42,349 nt of DNA, from positions 1-42,349 of the forward strand of contig JAWWAC010000024.1 of the NCBI GenBank assembly GCA_033721915.1. The letters run 5' to 3'. The stretch comes from REBR01 sp033721915. Its GTDB lineage: Bacteria > Pseudomonadota > Gammaproteobacteria > Pseudomonadales > Oleiphilaceae. The notes under the pieces were generated by a model. That model did not search any database. It was given only the letters and a program-made list of their open reading frames with translations, and was not told where the DNA came from. A program made the position numbers and the translations under genes. Each line of letters starts with the position of its first letter. Position 1 is the first letter of the stretch. Positions 14,824 to 23,991 of the stretch are shown here, piece by piece.

Positions 14824-16038
14824 ATGCCGGATACGCCGGTCACAAGCAACACACAGCCACAGCAGGTGACACTGCTTGGAGCCACCGGTTCCATTGGCAC
14901 CAGCACACTGGATGTGATGGCCCGTCACCCACGGCGTTTTGCCGTATTCGCACTCACCGCACACTCCCAGGTGAATGAGCTGGCCCGGCTCTGTCACCGG
15001 TTCCGCCCGGTGTACGCCGTCATCAGTGACCCGGCACTGGCGCCACAGCTGCGGCAGTTGCTGTCGGATCTGCCGGGTACCTCGGTGCTGGCCGGCAGCG
15101 AAGGGCTGGAGCAGGTGGCCACGGCGCCGGAAGTGGACGCGGTGATGGCCGCCATAGTCGGAGCCGCCGGACTGGCGTCCACACTGGCGGCGGTGCGGGC
15201 CGGCAAACGGGTGCTGCTGGCCAACAAGGAGGCGCTGGTGATGTCCGGCGGCCTCTTCATGGATGCGGTGCGGGATCATGGCGCCACGTTGCTGCCCATC
15301 GACAGCGAGCACAATGCCATCTTTCAGTGCCTGCCGCCGCACCAGATCCGCCAGATGGACAATGCCGGTGTCACCCGCATACTGCTCACCGCCTCCGGCG
15401 GCCCCTTCCGGGAACTGGACCTGGCGGCCCTGGAGAAGGTCACCCCGGATCAGGCCTGTGCCCACCCCAACTGGTCCATGGGGCGCAAGATTTCCGTGGA
15501 TTCCGCCACACTCATGAACAAGGGCCTGGAGCTGATCGAGGCCTGCTGGCTGTTTGATGCCCGTCCCGAGCAGATCCAGGTCCATGTGCACCCTGAGAGC
15601 ATTATCCACTCCATGGTGGAGTACCGCGACGGCTCGGTACTGGCCCAGCTGGGCAGTCCGGATATGCGCACGCCCATTGCCAATGCACTGGCCTGGCCCG
15701 AGCGTATTGATGCCGGAGTGGCCCCGCTGGATCTGTTTGAGCTGGGGCGCTTTCATTTCGAGCGGCCGGACCATCGCCGTTTTCCCTGTCTGGCACTGGC
15801 CGCTGCGGCGTTTGCCGCCGGTGGAACGTCGCCGGCGGTGCTCAACGCCGCCAATGAGGTGGCCGTGTCGGCCTTTCTCGGCGGACGTCTCGGCTTTACC
15901 GGCATCCCCCGGCTGATTGAGCAGGTCATGAGTCGCATGCCACCGCAAAGCGCAGAGACGCTGGATGGCATCATGGCGCAGGACCGTGAAGCCCGGGAGC
16001 GGGCCGAGACCCTGCTGGCGGGGAGTCTGACCCTGTGA
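14824..16038 (+). CDS. dxr: 1-deoxy-D-xylulose 5-phosphate reductoisomerase
   Basis: Dxr converts DXP to 2-C-methyl-D-erythritol 4-phosphate with NADPH, the committed step of the MEP isoprenoid pathway. The 404-residue protein has the NADPH loop LLGATGSIGTSTLDV (17-31), NKEALVMSGG, the metal and substrate motif DSEHNAIFQCL, the flexible loop SGGPFRE, and the HPNWSMGRKISVDSATLMN signature (given in part). I chose the ATG at 14824 with GAGG nine bases upstream; an in-frame TTG five codons earlier is less likely. The pathway's last enzyme, ispH, is also in this window (33976). Confidence 0.97.
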   Translation: MPDTPVTSNTQPQQVTLLGATGSIGTSTLDVMARHPRRFAVFALTAHSQVNELARLCHRFRPVYAVISDPALAPQLRQLLSDLPGTSVLAGSEGLEQVATAPEVDAVMAAIVGAAGLASTLAAVRAGKRVLLANKEALVMSGGLFMDAVRDHGATLLPIDSEHNAIFQCLPPHQIRQMDNAGVTRILLTASGGPFRELDLAALEKVTPDQACAHPNWSMGRKISVDSATLMNKGLELIEACWLFDARPEQIQVHVHPESIIHSMVEYRDGSVLAQLGSPDMRTPIANALAWPERIDAGVAPLDLFELGRFHFERPDHRRFPCLALAAAAFAAGGTSPAVLNAANEVAVSAFLGGRLGFTGIPRLIEQVMSRMPPQSAETLDGIMAQDREARERAETLLAGSLTL

Positions 16039-16078
16039 AACCACTTCTGACACGGCCCCACAGCGGAGTATTTCCAGA

Positions 16079-17428
16079 ATGCAGCTGATCATGACGGTAC
16101 TGGCACTGATTCTGACACTGGGCATACTGGTGACCGTGCACGAGTTTGGTCACTTCTGGGTGGCGCGCCGCCTGGGTGTGAAGGTACTGCGCTTCTCAGT
16201 GGGCTTTGGCAGGCCACTGGCATTGTGGCGTGACCGTCAGGGCACGGAGTACGCCATTGCCGCCATTCCGCTGGGCGGCTACGTCAAGATGCTGGACGAG
16301 CGGGAGCAGGCGGTGAGCGAAGCCGAGGCGGCCATGGCCTACAACCGCCAGTCACCCCCACGGCGCATTGCCATTGCCTCCGCCGGCCCACTGGCCAACT
16401 TCATTTTTGCCCTGCTGGCTTACTGGCTGCTGAGCGTGGTGGGCTCTGTCAGCATCGTCCCCACGGTGGGGGAGGTGCAGGCCGACACACCGGCGGCGCG
16501 GATGTCACTGCAGTCGGGTATGGAGATTGCCGCTGTGGATGGTCGCGAGACCCCCACATGGCGCCACGTGGGCATGGCATTGCTGCAAAGGGCCGGTGAG
16601 CAGGGCGAGATCACCATGAGCCTGCGTCAGGATGGCCGCGAGGTGACCCGCAGTGCCACTCTCAATGGCTGGCTGGCCGGCGCCCGTGATCCCAATCCGG
16701 TACTGGAATTCGGCATCCGCCCCTGGCGCCCCGAGGTGCCGGCGGTGATCGGTGAGGTGCTGGACGATGGCGCGGCCGCCGAGGCCGGGTTGCGCCCCGG
16801 AGACCGCATCCTGGCCGTGGACGGTGAGCCGGTGGCGGACTGGTTTGCCCTGGTGGAGCGCATACAGGCCGCCCCCGGAGAGACACTGACACTGACACTG
16901 GAGCGGGAAGGGCGTGAGCAGAAACTGGATGTGACCCCCGCGTCACGCATCACGGAAGAGGGCCGTGAAATCGGCCATGTCGGCGCCGGTGTGGCTCCCA
17001 TTGACTGGCCTGAGGACATGAAGCGCACCACCCGCTTTGGCCCCCTGGCGGCTTTGCCGGAAGCCGCCAACCAGTTCTGGTCCGACACCCGTGTCACCCT
17101 GGTGGCGGTCAAGAAAATCGCCACCGGGCTGCTGTCCGTGCAGAATCTCAGCGGCCCCATCACCATTGCCCGGGTGGCGGAGTCTTCGGTCAGCTCCGGT
17201 TTTGAGGACTTTCTGCGCTTTCTGGCCTACCTGAGCATCAGCCTTGGCATACTCAACCTGCTTCCGATACCCGTTCTCGATGGTGGCCACATTATTTTTT
17301 ATCTCTTTGAGTGGGTGCGCGGCAGGCCCCTGTCGGACCGGGTCCAGGGCCTGTGGCTGCGCCTTGGGCTGGTGCTGATTGTCACGCTGATGCTGCTGGC
17401 CCTTTACAACGATGTGCTGCGGTTGTGA
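16079..17428 (+). CDS. rseP: RIP metalloprotease RseP (site-2 protease)
   Basis: RseP is the inner-membrane zinc protease that cuts the anti-sigma factor RseA after DegS and so releases sigma-E under outer-membrane stress; it also clears signal peptides. The 449-residue protein starts with a membrane segment carrying the zinc motif HEFGH (21-25), has two tandem periplasmic PDZ domains (about 115-305; the second shows AEAGLRPGDRILAVDGEP), and ends with membrane segments that include LLPIPVLDGGH, with the third zinc ligand D401. Its place before bamA links the stress protease to its main target pathway. Confidence 0.97.
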   Translation: MQLIMTVLALILTLGILVTVHEFGHFWVARRLGVKVLRFSVGFGRPLALWRDRQGTEYAIAAIPLGGYVKMLDEREQAVSEAEAAMAYNRQSPPRRIAIASAGPLANFIFALLAYWLLSVVGSVSIVPTVGEVQADTPAARMSLQSGMEIAAVDGRETPTWRHVGMALLQRAGEQGEITMSLRQDGREVTRSATLNGWLAGARDPNPVLEFGIRPWRPEVPAVIGEVLDDGAAAEAGLRPGDRILAVDGEPVADWFALVERIQAAPGETLTLTLEREGREQKLDVTPASRITEEGREIGHVGAGVAPIDWPEDMKRTTRFGPLAALPEAANQFWSDTRVTLVAVKKIATGLLSVQNLSGPITIARVAESSVSSGFEDFLRFLAYLSISLGILNLLPIPVLDGGHIIFYLFEWVRGRPLSDRVQGLWLRLGLVLIVTLMLLALYNDVLRL

Positions 17429-17587
17429 GAATTGCGCTCTGTTTTTCGCCCGTCCCACGGGCAACCCATGAAGAATTGGTAACGGTCAGGCGTACCCAGT
17501 GGCATCCAGGTCCGTTATTCTGTCTTCCCTCTGCCTGCCGGCCCTGCTCCGGTCGGCCCTTGTTTCTGTCAGGTGTGTATTGATTTC

Positions 17588-19909
17588 ATGAGATTCCTGT
17601 TACGGCGAATAAGTCCGGTACTGCTACTGGCCCTGGGCGCTTCTCTGCCAGTCTGGGCGGAGAGTCTGGTGGTATCCGATATTGAGGTGGAGGGGCTGCA
17701 GAGAGTCTCCGCCGGTTCCGTGTTCGGCGCACTGCCCATTGAAATCGGTGACCGTGTGGACGACCAGGCCGTGGCCGATACCATTCGCGCCCTCTATCGC
17801 ACCGGACTTTTTACCGACGTGGCCGTGTTTCGTGATGACAGCGTTCTGGTGCTCCGGGTAGAGGAGCGGCCCACCATTGCCTCCATTGAAGTGGAGGGCA
17901 ACCGCAATATCGAGACCGAACAGCTGATGGAGGGGATGCGCCAGGCCGGTATCCGCGAGGGCCAGGTCTTCCAGAGGGCCACACTGGAGCGTCTTGAGCT
18001 GGAGATCCTGCGCTCCTATGTGGCCCAGGGCCGCTACAACGCCCAGGTGGAAGCCCAGGTGGAAGAGCTGCCCCGCAACCGGGTGTCACTGAAACTGGAC
18101 ATCGACGAAGGCAGTGTGGCCGCCATACAGCACATCAATATCATCGGCAACGAGAAGTTCGACGACAGCGAACTGATCAGCCTGATGGAGCTGCGTGAGA
18201 CCAGCTGGTGGAATTCCATCCGCAACCGCGACAAGTACGCCCGTGAGCGTCTTGGCGGTGATCTGGAGCGGTTGCGCTCCTGGTACCTGGACCGGGGCTT
18301 TATCGATTTCAGCGTGGAAACCACCGATGTGTCCATTGCCCCGGACAAGCAGCTGGTGTTTATCACCCTGTCGCTGGAAGAGGGGCCCCAGTACAAGGTG
18401 CGTGACACCGAGCTGCGGGGTGACCTGATCGTGCCCGAGGAAGAGCTGGAGCGGCTGATTATCCTGGAGGAGGGGGAGGTGTTCTCACGGGAGCGCATGA
18501 ACCTCAGTTCGGACCTGATCACACGGCGCCTCAGCCGCGAAGGCTACAGCTTCGCCAAGGTCAATGCCCGCCCACAGACCCATGACGACAACACCGCCAC
18601 CGTGGTGTTTGAGGTGATTCCCGGCAAGCGCACCTATGTGCGGCGCATTGAATTCAGCGGCAATACCGCCACCCACGACGAGGTACTGCGTCAGGAGCTG
18701 CGCCAGATGGAGGGGGGCATCGCTTCCAACGACCTGATCGAGGCCTCACGCAACCGCCTGGAGCGCACCGGCTACTTCCGCACTGTGGAGGTGGACACCC
18801 GCCCGGTACCGGGCAGTGACGATCTGGTGGATGTGACCTATCAGGTGGAAGAGCAGCCCACGGGCAGCCTGTCCGCCAACCTTGGCTTCTCCCAGGTGTC
18901 GGGGCTGATTTTCGGTGCCAATATTTCCGAGCGCAACTTCTTCGGTACCGGCCGCCGGGTCTCGTTCGGCGTCAACACCAGCCGGTCCGTGAAAAGCGCG
19001 GATTTCTCCTACACCAACCCCTTTTACACCGTGGACGGTGTCAGCCGCACCTTCAGTGCCAGAGCCCGCCAGACGGACTTTGCCGAGGAAGAGATCTCCT
19101 CCTTTGTGTTGGACAGTGTGGAGGGGCGAATGAGCTTTGGTTACCCCATCAACAACACCACACGACTCAACTTCGGCGTGGGCTATTCCTATTCCAAGGT
19201 CAAGCCGGGCAACTTCCCGGTACTGGAAATCGCCGATTTCGTGGAGCGCGAGGGGGACTCCTTTGACAGTTATCTGCTCACCGCCTCATGGGTCGAAAAC
19301 ACCCATAACCGGGGTGTGCTGCCCACGGCCGGTTTCCGTCACAGCATCTCCACGGAAGTGGCCATTCCAGCCAGCGACCTGAGTTACTACAAGCTCAGTC
19401 ACAGCGTCGATGCCTATTTCCCTCTGACCAGCAACCGCCACTGGGTGGCTCGCCTGCGGACGGATCTGGGTTTTGCCGATGGTTACGGTGACACCGAGCT
19501 GATGCCCTTCTTTGAGCACTTCTTTGCCGGTGGCTTTGGCTCCGTTCGGGGCTATGAGGCCAACTCACTGGGTCGTCGCGCCACTCAGCCGCCTGAGCTA
19601 TCCTTCCGGCGCGATACGCCCTTTGGTGGTAATGTGCTGACGGAAGCCAGCGCCGAGCTGATTTTCCCGGTGCCCTTTGCCGCCGGCAGCCGCTCCATGC
19701 GCACAGCGCTTTTCGTGGAGGGGGGCAATGTGTTCGACACCCGCCGTGGCTTTGACCCGGCGCTGGATGAAATCCGCTACTCAGCGGGCGTCAGCTTCCA
19801 GTGGATCACCGCCATCGGCCCACTGGGTTTCAGTCTGGCGGAGCCCATCAACGCCCAGGAAGGGGACGACACACGCCGCTTCCAGTTCTCACTGGGCCAG
19901 CAGTTCTGA
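17588..19909 (+). CDS. bamA: Outer membrane protein assembly factor BamA
   Basis: BamA is the core of the complex that folds beta-barrel proteins into the outer membrane. The protein (773 residues from the ATG at 17588) has a signal peptide ending about ...SLPVWA-ES, five POTRA domains (about residues 23-425), and a C-terminal 16-strand barrel with the conserved VRGYE motif of loop 6 and a terminal aromatic signal (FSLGQQF). An in-frame GTG at 17573 would add five residues ahead of the signal peptide; I prefer the ATG because it gives a normal basic n-region (MRFLLRR). It follows rseP after 159 bases, which hold a small GCCCGT/ACGGGC hairpin but no promoter I could place; a sigma-E promoter was looked for and not seen. 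Confidence 0.97.
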   Translation: MRFLLRRISPVLLLALGASLPVWAESLVVSDIEVEGLQRVSAGSVFGALPIEIGDRVDDQAVADTIRALYRTGLFTDVAVFRDDSVLVLRVEERPTIASIEVEGNRNIETEQLMEGMRQAGIREGQVFQRATLERLELEILRSYVAQGRYNAQVEAQVEELPRNRVSLKLDIDEGSVAAIQHINIIGNEKFDDSELISLMELRETSWWNSIRNRDKYARERLGGDLERLRSWYLDRGFIDFSVETTDVSIAPDKQLVFITLSLEEGPQYKVRDTELRGDLIVPEEELERLIILEEGEVFSRERMNLSSDLITRRLSREGYSFAKVNARPQTHDDNTATVVFEVIPGKRTYVRRIEFSGNTATHDEVLRQELRQMEGGIASNDLIEASRNRLERTGYFRTVEVDTRPVPGSDDLVDVTYQVEEQPTGSLSANLGFSQVSGLIFGANISERNFFGTGRRVSFGVNTSRSVKSADFSYTNPFYTVDGVSRTFSARARQTDFAEEEISSFVLDSVEGRMSFGYPINNTTRLNFGVGYSYSKVKPGNFPVLEIADFVEREGDSFDSYLLTASWVENTHNRGVLPTAGFRHSISTEVAIPASDLSYYKLSHSVDAYFPLTSNRHWVARLRTDLGFADGYGDTELMPFFEHFFAGGFGSVRGYEANSLGRRATQPPELSFRRDTPFGGNVLTEASAELIFPVPFAAGSRSMRTALFVEGGNVFDTRRGFDPALDEIRYSAGVSFQWITAIGPLGFSLAEPINAQEGDDTRRFQFSLGQQF

Positions 19910-19941
19910 TACGACCCGAACCCATACAGGAGAGACCGACT

Positions 19942-20448
19942 ATGACAATGCGTAAAGGGATACTGTTACTGCTGCTGGCCCTGCTGGCCGCACCCGCCAG
20001 TGCGGAGATGAACATCGGCGTGGTGGACCTGCGCCAGGCGGTGTTCAGCTCAAAGGCGGCGGAGGATTTCACGGACCGGCTGCAGGGCCAGCTCCAGTCC
20101 GAGGAACAGGAGGTGCGCCGTGTCCAGGAAGAGGCCCAGAAGCTGCAACAGCGTCTGGAGCAGGACGGCGCCATGATGAACGATTCCGAGCGTGAGAGCC
20201 TGTCGCAGCAGTACCAGCAGAAAGTGCAGGAGTTCCAGCAGCTGCGCAACCGTTTCGACCAGATGGTCAACCGGCGGCAGCAGCAGTTTTTGCAGCAGTC
20301 ACGACCTTTGGTGGATGAAGCCATGGAGGCTATCCTAGAGAAACATGAACTGGACCTGATCCTGCCCGCAGAAGCGGTGATTTACGTGACTCCGGATCGG
20401 GATCTGACCGAGGAACTGCGCCAGAGGCTGGATAAGGAAGTCGAGTAA
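19942..20448 (+). CDS. skp: Periplasmic chaperone Skp/OmpH
   Basis: Skp holds unfolded outer-membrane proteins in the periplasm and hands them to BamA. The 168-residue precursor has a signal peptide (MTMRKGILLLLLALLAAPASA) stated here as residues 1-21, then IGVVDLRQAVFSSKAA, which starts the trimerisation body, followed by a long charged, Gln/Glu-rich coiled coil (about 50-130) forming the tentacles. AGGAG lies seven bases before the ATG. It lies 32 bases after bamA and 22 before lpxD, the standard order. Confidence 0.95.
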   Translation: MTMRKGILLLLLALLAAPASAEMNIGVVDLRQAVFSSKAAEDFTDRLQGQLQSEEQEVRRVQEEAQKLQQRLEQDGAMMNDSERESLSQQYQQKVQEFQQLRNRFDQMVNRRQQQFLQQSRPLVDEAMEAILEKHELDLILPAEAVIYVTPDRDLTEELRQRLDKEVE

Positions 20449-20470
20449 ACGGCGTCTGTCTGAGACCACT

Positions 20471-21496
20471 ATGACCGAAAAGACACTGACCCTGGCCGCC
20501 ATCGCCAGGATGCTGGATGCGACCCTGCAGGGGGATGGCGACATCCCTGTGGAAGGGATCGGGACCCTGGAGAAGGCGGGCCCGGGTCAGATCAGCTTTA
20601 TGACCAACCCCCGCTACCAGAAACACCTGGCCGGTACCCGTGCCGCAGCGGTTCTGGTCACCCCGGAACTGGCGCCCCAGTGCCCGGGCAATGCCCTGGT
20701 GATGGACGACCCCTATTACGGTTTTGCCCGCCTCAGTCACCTCTTCGAGACCGCGCCCAGAGCCCCTGCGGGTGTTCACCCCAGTGCCGTGGTGCATCCG
20801 GATGCCCGTGTGGATGAGAGTGCCGCACTGGGGCCCAACGTGGTGGTGGAAGCCGGTGCCCGCATTGGCGCCGGCGTGGAAATCGGCCCCGGTACGGTGA
20901 TCGGTGCCCGCTCACAGGTGGGTGATCACTGCTGGATCGGCCCCAACGTCACCCTCTACCACGATGTGCGCCTGGGCCAGCGTTGCCGTATCGCCGCCGG
21001 TGCCGTAATCGGCTCAGACGGGTTCGGCTACGCCCATCACAAGGGCCAGTGGCAGCGCATTGCCCAGCTTGGCGGCGTGACACTGGGGGACGATGTGGAC
21101 GTGGGGGCCAACACCACCATCGACCGCGGGGCCCTGGAAGACACCCGCATCGGCCATGGCGTCAAGCTGGACAACCTGATCCAGATTGCCCACAACGTAC
21201 AGATTGGCGACCACAGCGCCATGGCCGCCTTTGTGGGTATCGCCGGCAGCACTCAGGTGGGGCGTCACTGTGTTTTCGGCGGCGCCTCCGGAGTGGGCGG
21301 CCACCTGACCATCGGCGACCAGGTGCACCTCACCGGCATGACCATGGTCACCCGCAGTCTCAGTGAACCCGGTGTCTATTCTTCCGGCACCGGCGTTGAG
21401 AAAAACAAGGACTGGCGCAAAAGCGTGGTGCGCTTCCGTCAGCTGGACGATATGGCGCGCCGCCTGAAAGCCCTGGAGAAAAAACTGGATGAGTAA
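20471..21496 (+). CDS. lpxD: UDP-3-O-(3-hydroxyacyl)glucosamine N-acyltransferase
   Basis: LpxD adds the second 3-hydroxyacyl chain to UDP-3-O-acyl-glucosamine, the third step of lipid A synthesis, using acyl-ACP. The 341-residue protein has an N-terminal uridine-binding domain (about 1-100), a left-handed beta-helix of hexapeptide repeats (about 105-305), and a C-terminal helical extension (RLKALEKKLDE). The catalytic histidine is H241 in IQIAHNVQIGD; the conserved GSDGFGYAHHKGQW loop is present. fabZ follows after 13 bases. Confidence 0.97.
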   Translation: MTEKTLTLAAIARMLDATLQGDGDIPVEGIGTLEKAGPGQISFMTNPRYQKHLAGTRAAAVLVTPELAPQCPGNALVMDDPYYGFARLSHLFETAPRAPAGVHPSAVVHPDARVDESAALGPNVVVEAGARIGAGVEIGPGTVIGARSQVGDHCWIGPNVTLYHDVRLGQRCRIAAGAVIGSDGFGYAHHKGQWQRIAQLGGVTLGDDVDVGANTTIDRGALEDTRIGHGVKLDNLIQIAHNVQIGDHSAMAAFVGIAGSTQVGRHCVFGGASGVGGHLTIGDQVHLTGMTMVTRSLSEPGVYSSGTGVEKNKDWRKSVVRFRQLDDMARRLKALEKKLDE

Positions 21497-21509
21497 CCCT
21501 GAGGCACCG

Positions 21510-21947
21510 ATGATGTATATCGAGGAAATCATGGAGTTCCTGCCCCACCGCTATCCCTTTTTGCTGGTGGACCGGGTTCTGGAAGTGGAAAAGGGCGAGC
21601 GCATCGTCGGTCTCAAGAATGTCACCTTCAATGAGCCCTTCTTTCAGGGGCATTTCCCCCCCAAGCCGATCATGCCGGGGGTGCTGCTGATTGAGGCCAT
21701 GGCACAGCTGTCGGGCATACTGGGTTTTGTCACCAACGACCGCAAGCCCTCCGATGGCCTGATCCACTACCTGGCCGGTTGCAGCAAGGCCCGCTTCAAG
21801 AAACCGGTGGTGCCGGGGGATCAGCTGCGCATCGAATCCACGCTGCTGGCGGACAAGCACAATATCTGGAAATTCGACTGTCGCGTCACAGTGGGCTCGG
21901 TGCTGGTCTGCAGCGCCGAAATCATGACCGCCGAGGGGGAAGTGTGA
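21510..21947 (+). CDS. fabZ: 3-hydroxyacyl-[acyl-carrier-protein] dehydratase FabZ
   Basis: FabZ dehydrates 3-hydroxyacyl-ACP in fatty acid elongation and so competes with LpxA and LpxD for the same substrate. The 145-residue hot-dog-fold protein carries the catalytic pair H48 (FFQGHFP) and E62 (LLIEAMAQ). I chose the ATG at 21510 because GAGG lies five bases upstream and the start MMYIEEIMEFLPHRYPF matches close relatives; an ATG at 21489, overlapping lpxD by eight bases, would add seven residues. The stop overlaps the lpxA start as TGATG, suggesting translational coupling. Confidence 0.97.
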   Translation: MMYIEEIMEFLPHRYPFLLVDRVLEVEKGERIVGLKNVTFNEPFFQGHFPPKPIMPGVLLIEAMAQLSGILGFVTNDRKPSDGLIHYLAGCSKARFKKPVVPGDQLRIESTLLADKHNIWKFDCRVTVGSVLVCSAEIMTAEGEV

Positions 21948-22738
21948 TGAGCAGCAACCGTCATCCTGGCGTTCACCCACAGGCCATTGTCGACCCCTCC
22001 GCCCGTCTCGGTGAGGGGGTGACGGTCGGGCCCTGGAGCTGGATCGGACCCGATGTGGAAATCGGCGACGGCACCGAGGTGCTCTCCCATGTGGTGATCA
22101 AGGGTCCCACCCGCATCGGCCGCAACAACCGTATCTTCCAGTTCTCCAGCGTGGGCGAGGAGTGCCAGGACAAGAAATACCAGGGCGAGACCACCACGCT
22201 GGTGATCGGCGACAACAACGTCATCCGCGAAAGCTGCACCATCCACCGTGGCACCGTCCAGGACCGGGGCGAGACCCGCATCGGCAATGACAACCTGCTG
22301 ATGGCCTATGTCCATGTGGCCCACGACTGCGTCATCGGCAACCACTGCATACTGGCCAACTGCGCCACACTGGCGGGCCATGTGGACCTGGACGATTACG
22401 CCATCCTGGGCGGCGGCACCATGGTGCACCAGTTCTGTCACCTGGGGGCCCACTGCATGAGCGCCGGTGGCAGTATTGTGCTCAAGGACATTCCCGCCTA
22501 TGTCATGGCCGGTGGCCAGTCCGCCTCGGCCCATGGCCTGAACTCGGAAGGGCTCAAGCGCCGTGGCTTCAGCCGTGAGCTGATCCGCACACTGCGCCAG
22601 GCCTACCGGGTTATCTACCGGGAAGGCAACACACTGGCCCAGGCCATAGAACGCCTCGAGGCGGAGTATCCGGAACTGCCGGAAATGGCCATCCTGCTGG
22701 ACAGCCTGAGGCGGGCCGAGCGGGGCATTGTCCGCTAG
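21947..22738 (+). CDS. lpxA: UDP-N-acetylglucosamine acyltransferase
   Basis: LpxA transfers 3-hydroxyacyl from ACP to UDP-GlcNAc, the first and reversible step of lipid A synthesis. The 263-residue protein is a hexapeptide-repeat left-handed beta-helix (about 1-190) with a C-terminal helical bundle. The catalytic base is H126 in YVHVAHDCVIG. The start at 21947 shares one base with the fabZ stop and has a purine-rich site (AGGGGGA) upstream. Acyl-chain length is set by residues near the ruler position and cannot be stated safely from reading. The stop overlaps lpxB as TAGTG. Confidence 0.97.
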   Translation: MSSNRHPGVHPQAIVDPSARLGEGVTVGPWSWIGPDVEIGDGTEVLSHVVIKGPTRIGRNNRIFQFSSVGEECQDKKYQGETTTLVIGDNNVIRESCTIHRGTVQDRGETRIGNDNLLMAYVHVAHDCVIGNHCILANCATLAGHVDLDDYAILGGGTMVHQFCHLGAHCMSAGGSIVLKDIPAYVMAGGQSASAHGLNSEGLKRRGFSRELIRTLRQAYRVIYREGNTLAQAIERLEAEYPELPEMAILLDSLRRAERGIVR

Positions 22739-23991
22739 TGGCTGTGAGCGCCACGGACCCGGTGCCGGTGGCTGATGAGCGGCCGATGGTCATCGCCATG
22801 GTGGCCGGCGAGAGCTCAGGGGACCTGCTGGGGGCCGGCCTGATCCAGTCCCTTCGCTGCCGTTACCCCCGTGCCCGCTTTGTGGGCATCGGTGGTCCTC
22901 AGATGATCGAGCAGGGCTTTCTGTCCATCGTGCCCATGGAGCGGCTCTCCGTGATGGGTCTGGTGGAAGTGCTGGGCCGCATCCGTGAACTGTTTTCCAT
23001 CCGTGCCCGTTTACGCCACTACTGTCTGAGCAACCGTCCCGCCGTTCTGATCGGCATTGACTCCCCGGACTTCACACTGGGGCTTGAGCTGCAGGTGCGT
23101 GCCGCCGGCATCCCCACGGTGCACTATGTCAGCCCCTCGGTCTGGGCCTGGCGGCAGGGGCGCATCCACAAGATCGCCCGTGCGGTGGACCTGATGCTGA
23201 CCCTGTTTCCCTTCGAGTCGGCCTTCTACCATGAGCATGGCGTGCCAGTGCGCTTTGTCGGCCACCCACTGGCGGACCGGATCCCCATGAGCACGGATCA
23301 GGACGGCGCCAGAAACGCCCTGTCACTGCCGGTGCACCAGCCCCAACAGGCCCATCCGGTGGTGGCTCTTCTGCCGGGCAGCCGTGGTGGCGAGATGGGC
23401 TTTCTGGCCCCGGTCTTTCTGCAGGCGGCGGCACTGATTGCCCGTCAATGGCAATCCGAGAAGGGCCAGGACGGGGCAGAACCGCTGTTTCTGGTGCCCT
23501 GCATCAACAAGGCACGGCACAGCCAGATGCAGACGCTGCTGGAGACTCTGCCTGAGGCGCGGTCACTCAATATACAGTTGATATCCGGTCAGTCCCGGTC
23601 CGTCATGGCCGCCTCCGACCTGGTGCTGCTGGCCTCCGGCACCGCCACGCTGGAGGCGACACTGCTCAAGCGCCCCATGATCGTGGCCTACAAAATGGCC
23701 CCCATGTCCCACTGGCTGGTCTCCAGGATGGTGCAGGTCAAACACATTGCACTGCCCAACCTGCTGGCCCCGGAGCCCATAGTCCCGGAGCTGATACAGG
23801 CGGAATGCACCCCGGAGAATCTGGCGCAAGCGGCCATGGTGCGGCTGCTCTCGGACGAGCAGGTGGCGATGGAGCAGAAAGTCTTCCGTGGTATTCACGA
23901 ACAGCTGCAACGCCATGCCAGTGAGCGTGCCGCGGAGGCGGTCACCGCCCTGCTGACCGGGGAACTGCTGCCGGAGCCGGAACATGACTGA
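22738..23991 (+). CDS. lpxB: Lipid-A-disaccharide synthase
   Basis: LpxB joins UDP-2,3-diacylglucosamine and lipid X to make the lipid A disaccharide; it is a peripheral membrane GT-B glycosyltransferase of family GT19. The 417-residue protein shows VAGESSGDLLGAGL near the N-terminus, HYVSPSVWAWRQGRI in the middle, LLPGSRGGEM, and the donor-site helix LASGTATLEATLLKRPM. The start is GTG at 22738, sharing one base with the lpxA stop (TAGTG); an ATG 16 codons later would remove a non-conserved leader and cannot be excluded. It overlaps rnhB by eight bases. Confidence 0.96.
   Translation: MAVSATDPVPVADERPMVIAMVAGESSGDLLGAGLIQSLRCRYPRARFVGIGGPQMIEQGFLSIVPMERLSVMGLVEVLGRIRELFSIRARLRHYCLSNRPAVLIGIDSPDFTLGLELQVRAAGIPTVHYVSPSVWAWRQGRIHKIARAVDLMLTLFPFESAFYHEHGVPVRFVGHPLADRIPMSTDQDGARNALSLPVHQPQQAHPVVALLPGSRGGEMGFLAPVFLQAAALIARQWQSEKGQDGAEPLFLVPCINKARHSQMQTLLETLPEARSLNIQLISGQSRSVMAASDLVLLASGTATLEATLLKRPMIVAYKMAPMSHWLVSRMVQVKHIALPNLLAPEPIVPELIQAECTPENLAQAAMVRLLSDEQVAMEQKVFRGIHEQLQRHASERAAEAVTALLTGELLPEPEHD

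Noticed and set aside
14716..16125. Long open frame (about 469 codons) on the minus strand
   Set aside because: It mirrors dxr, has Gln/His/Gly-rich composition typical of antisense frames in GC-rich genes, and has no recognisable motif.
17448..17462. GCCCGT-CCC-ACGGGC hairpin between rseP and bamA
   Set aside because: Only 6 bp with a 3-base loop and no T-tract in either direction; not called as a terminator.
17429..17587. Possible sigma-E promoter before bamA
   Set aside because: No GGAACTT-like -35 with a TCTGA-like -10 at the right spacing was found, although such control would be expected for bamA.
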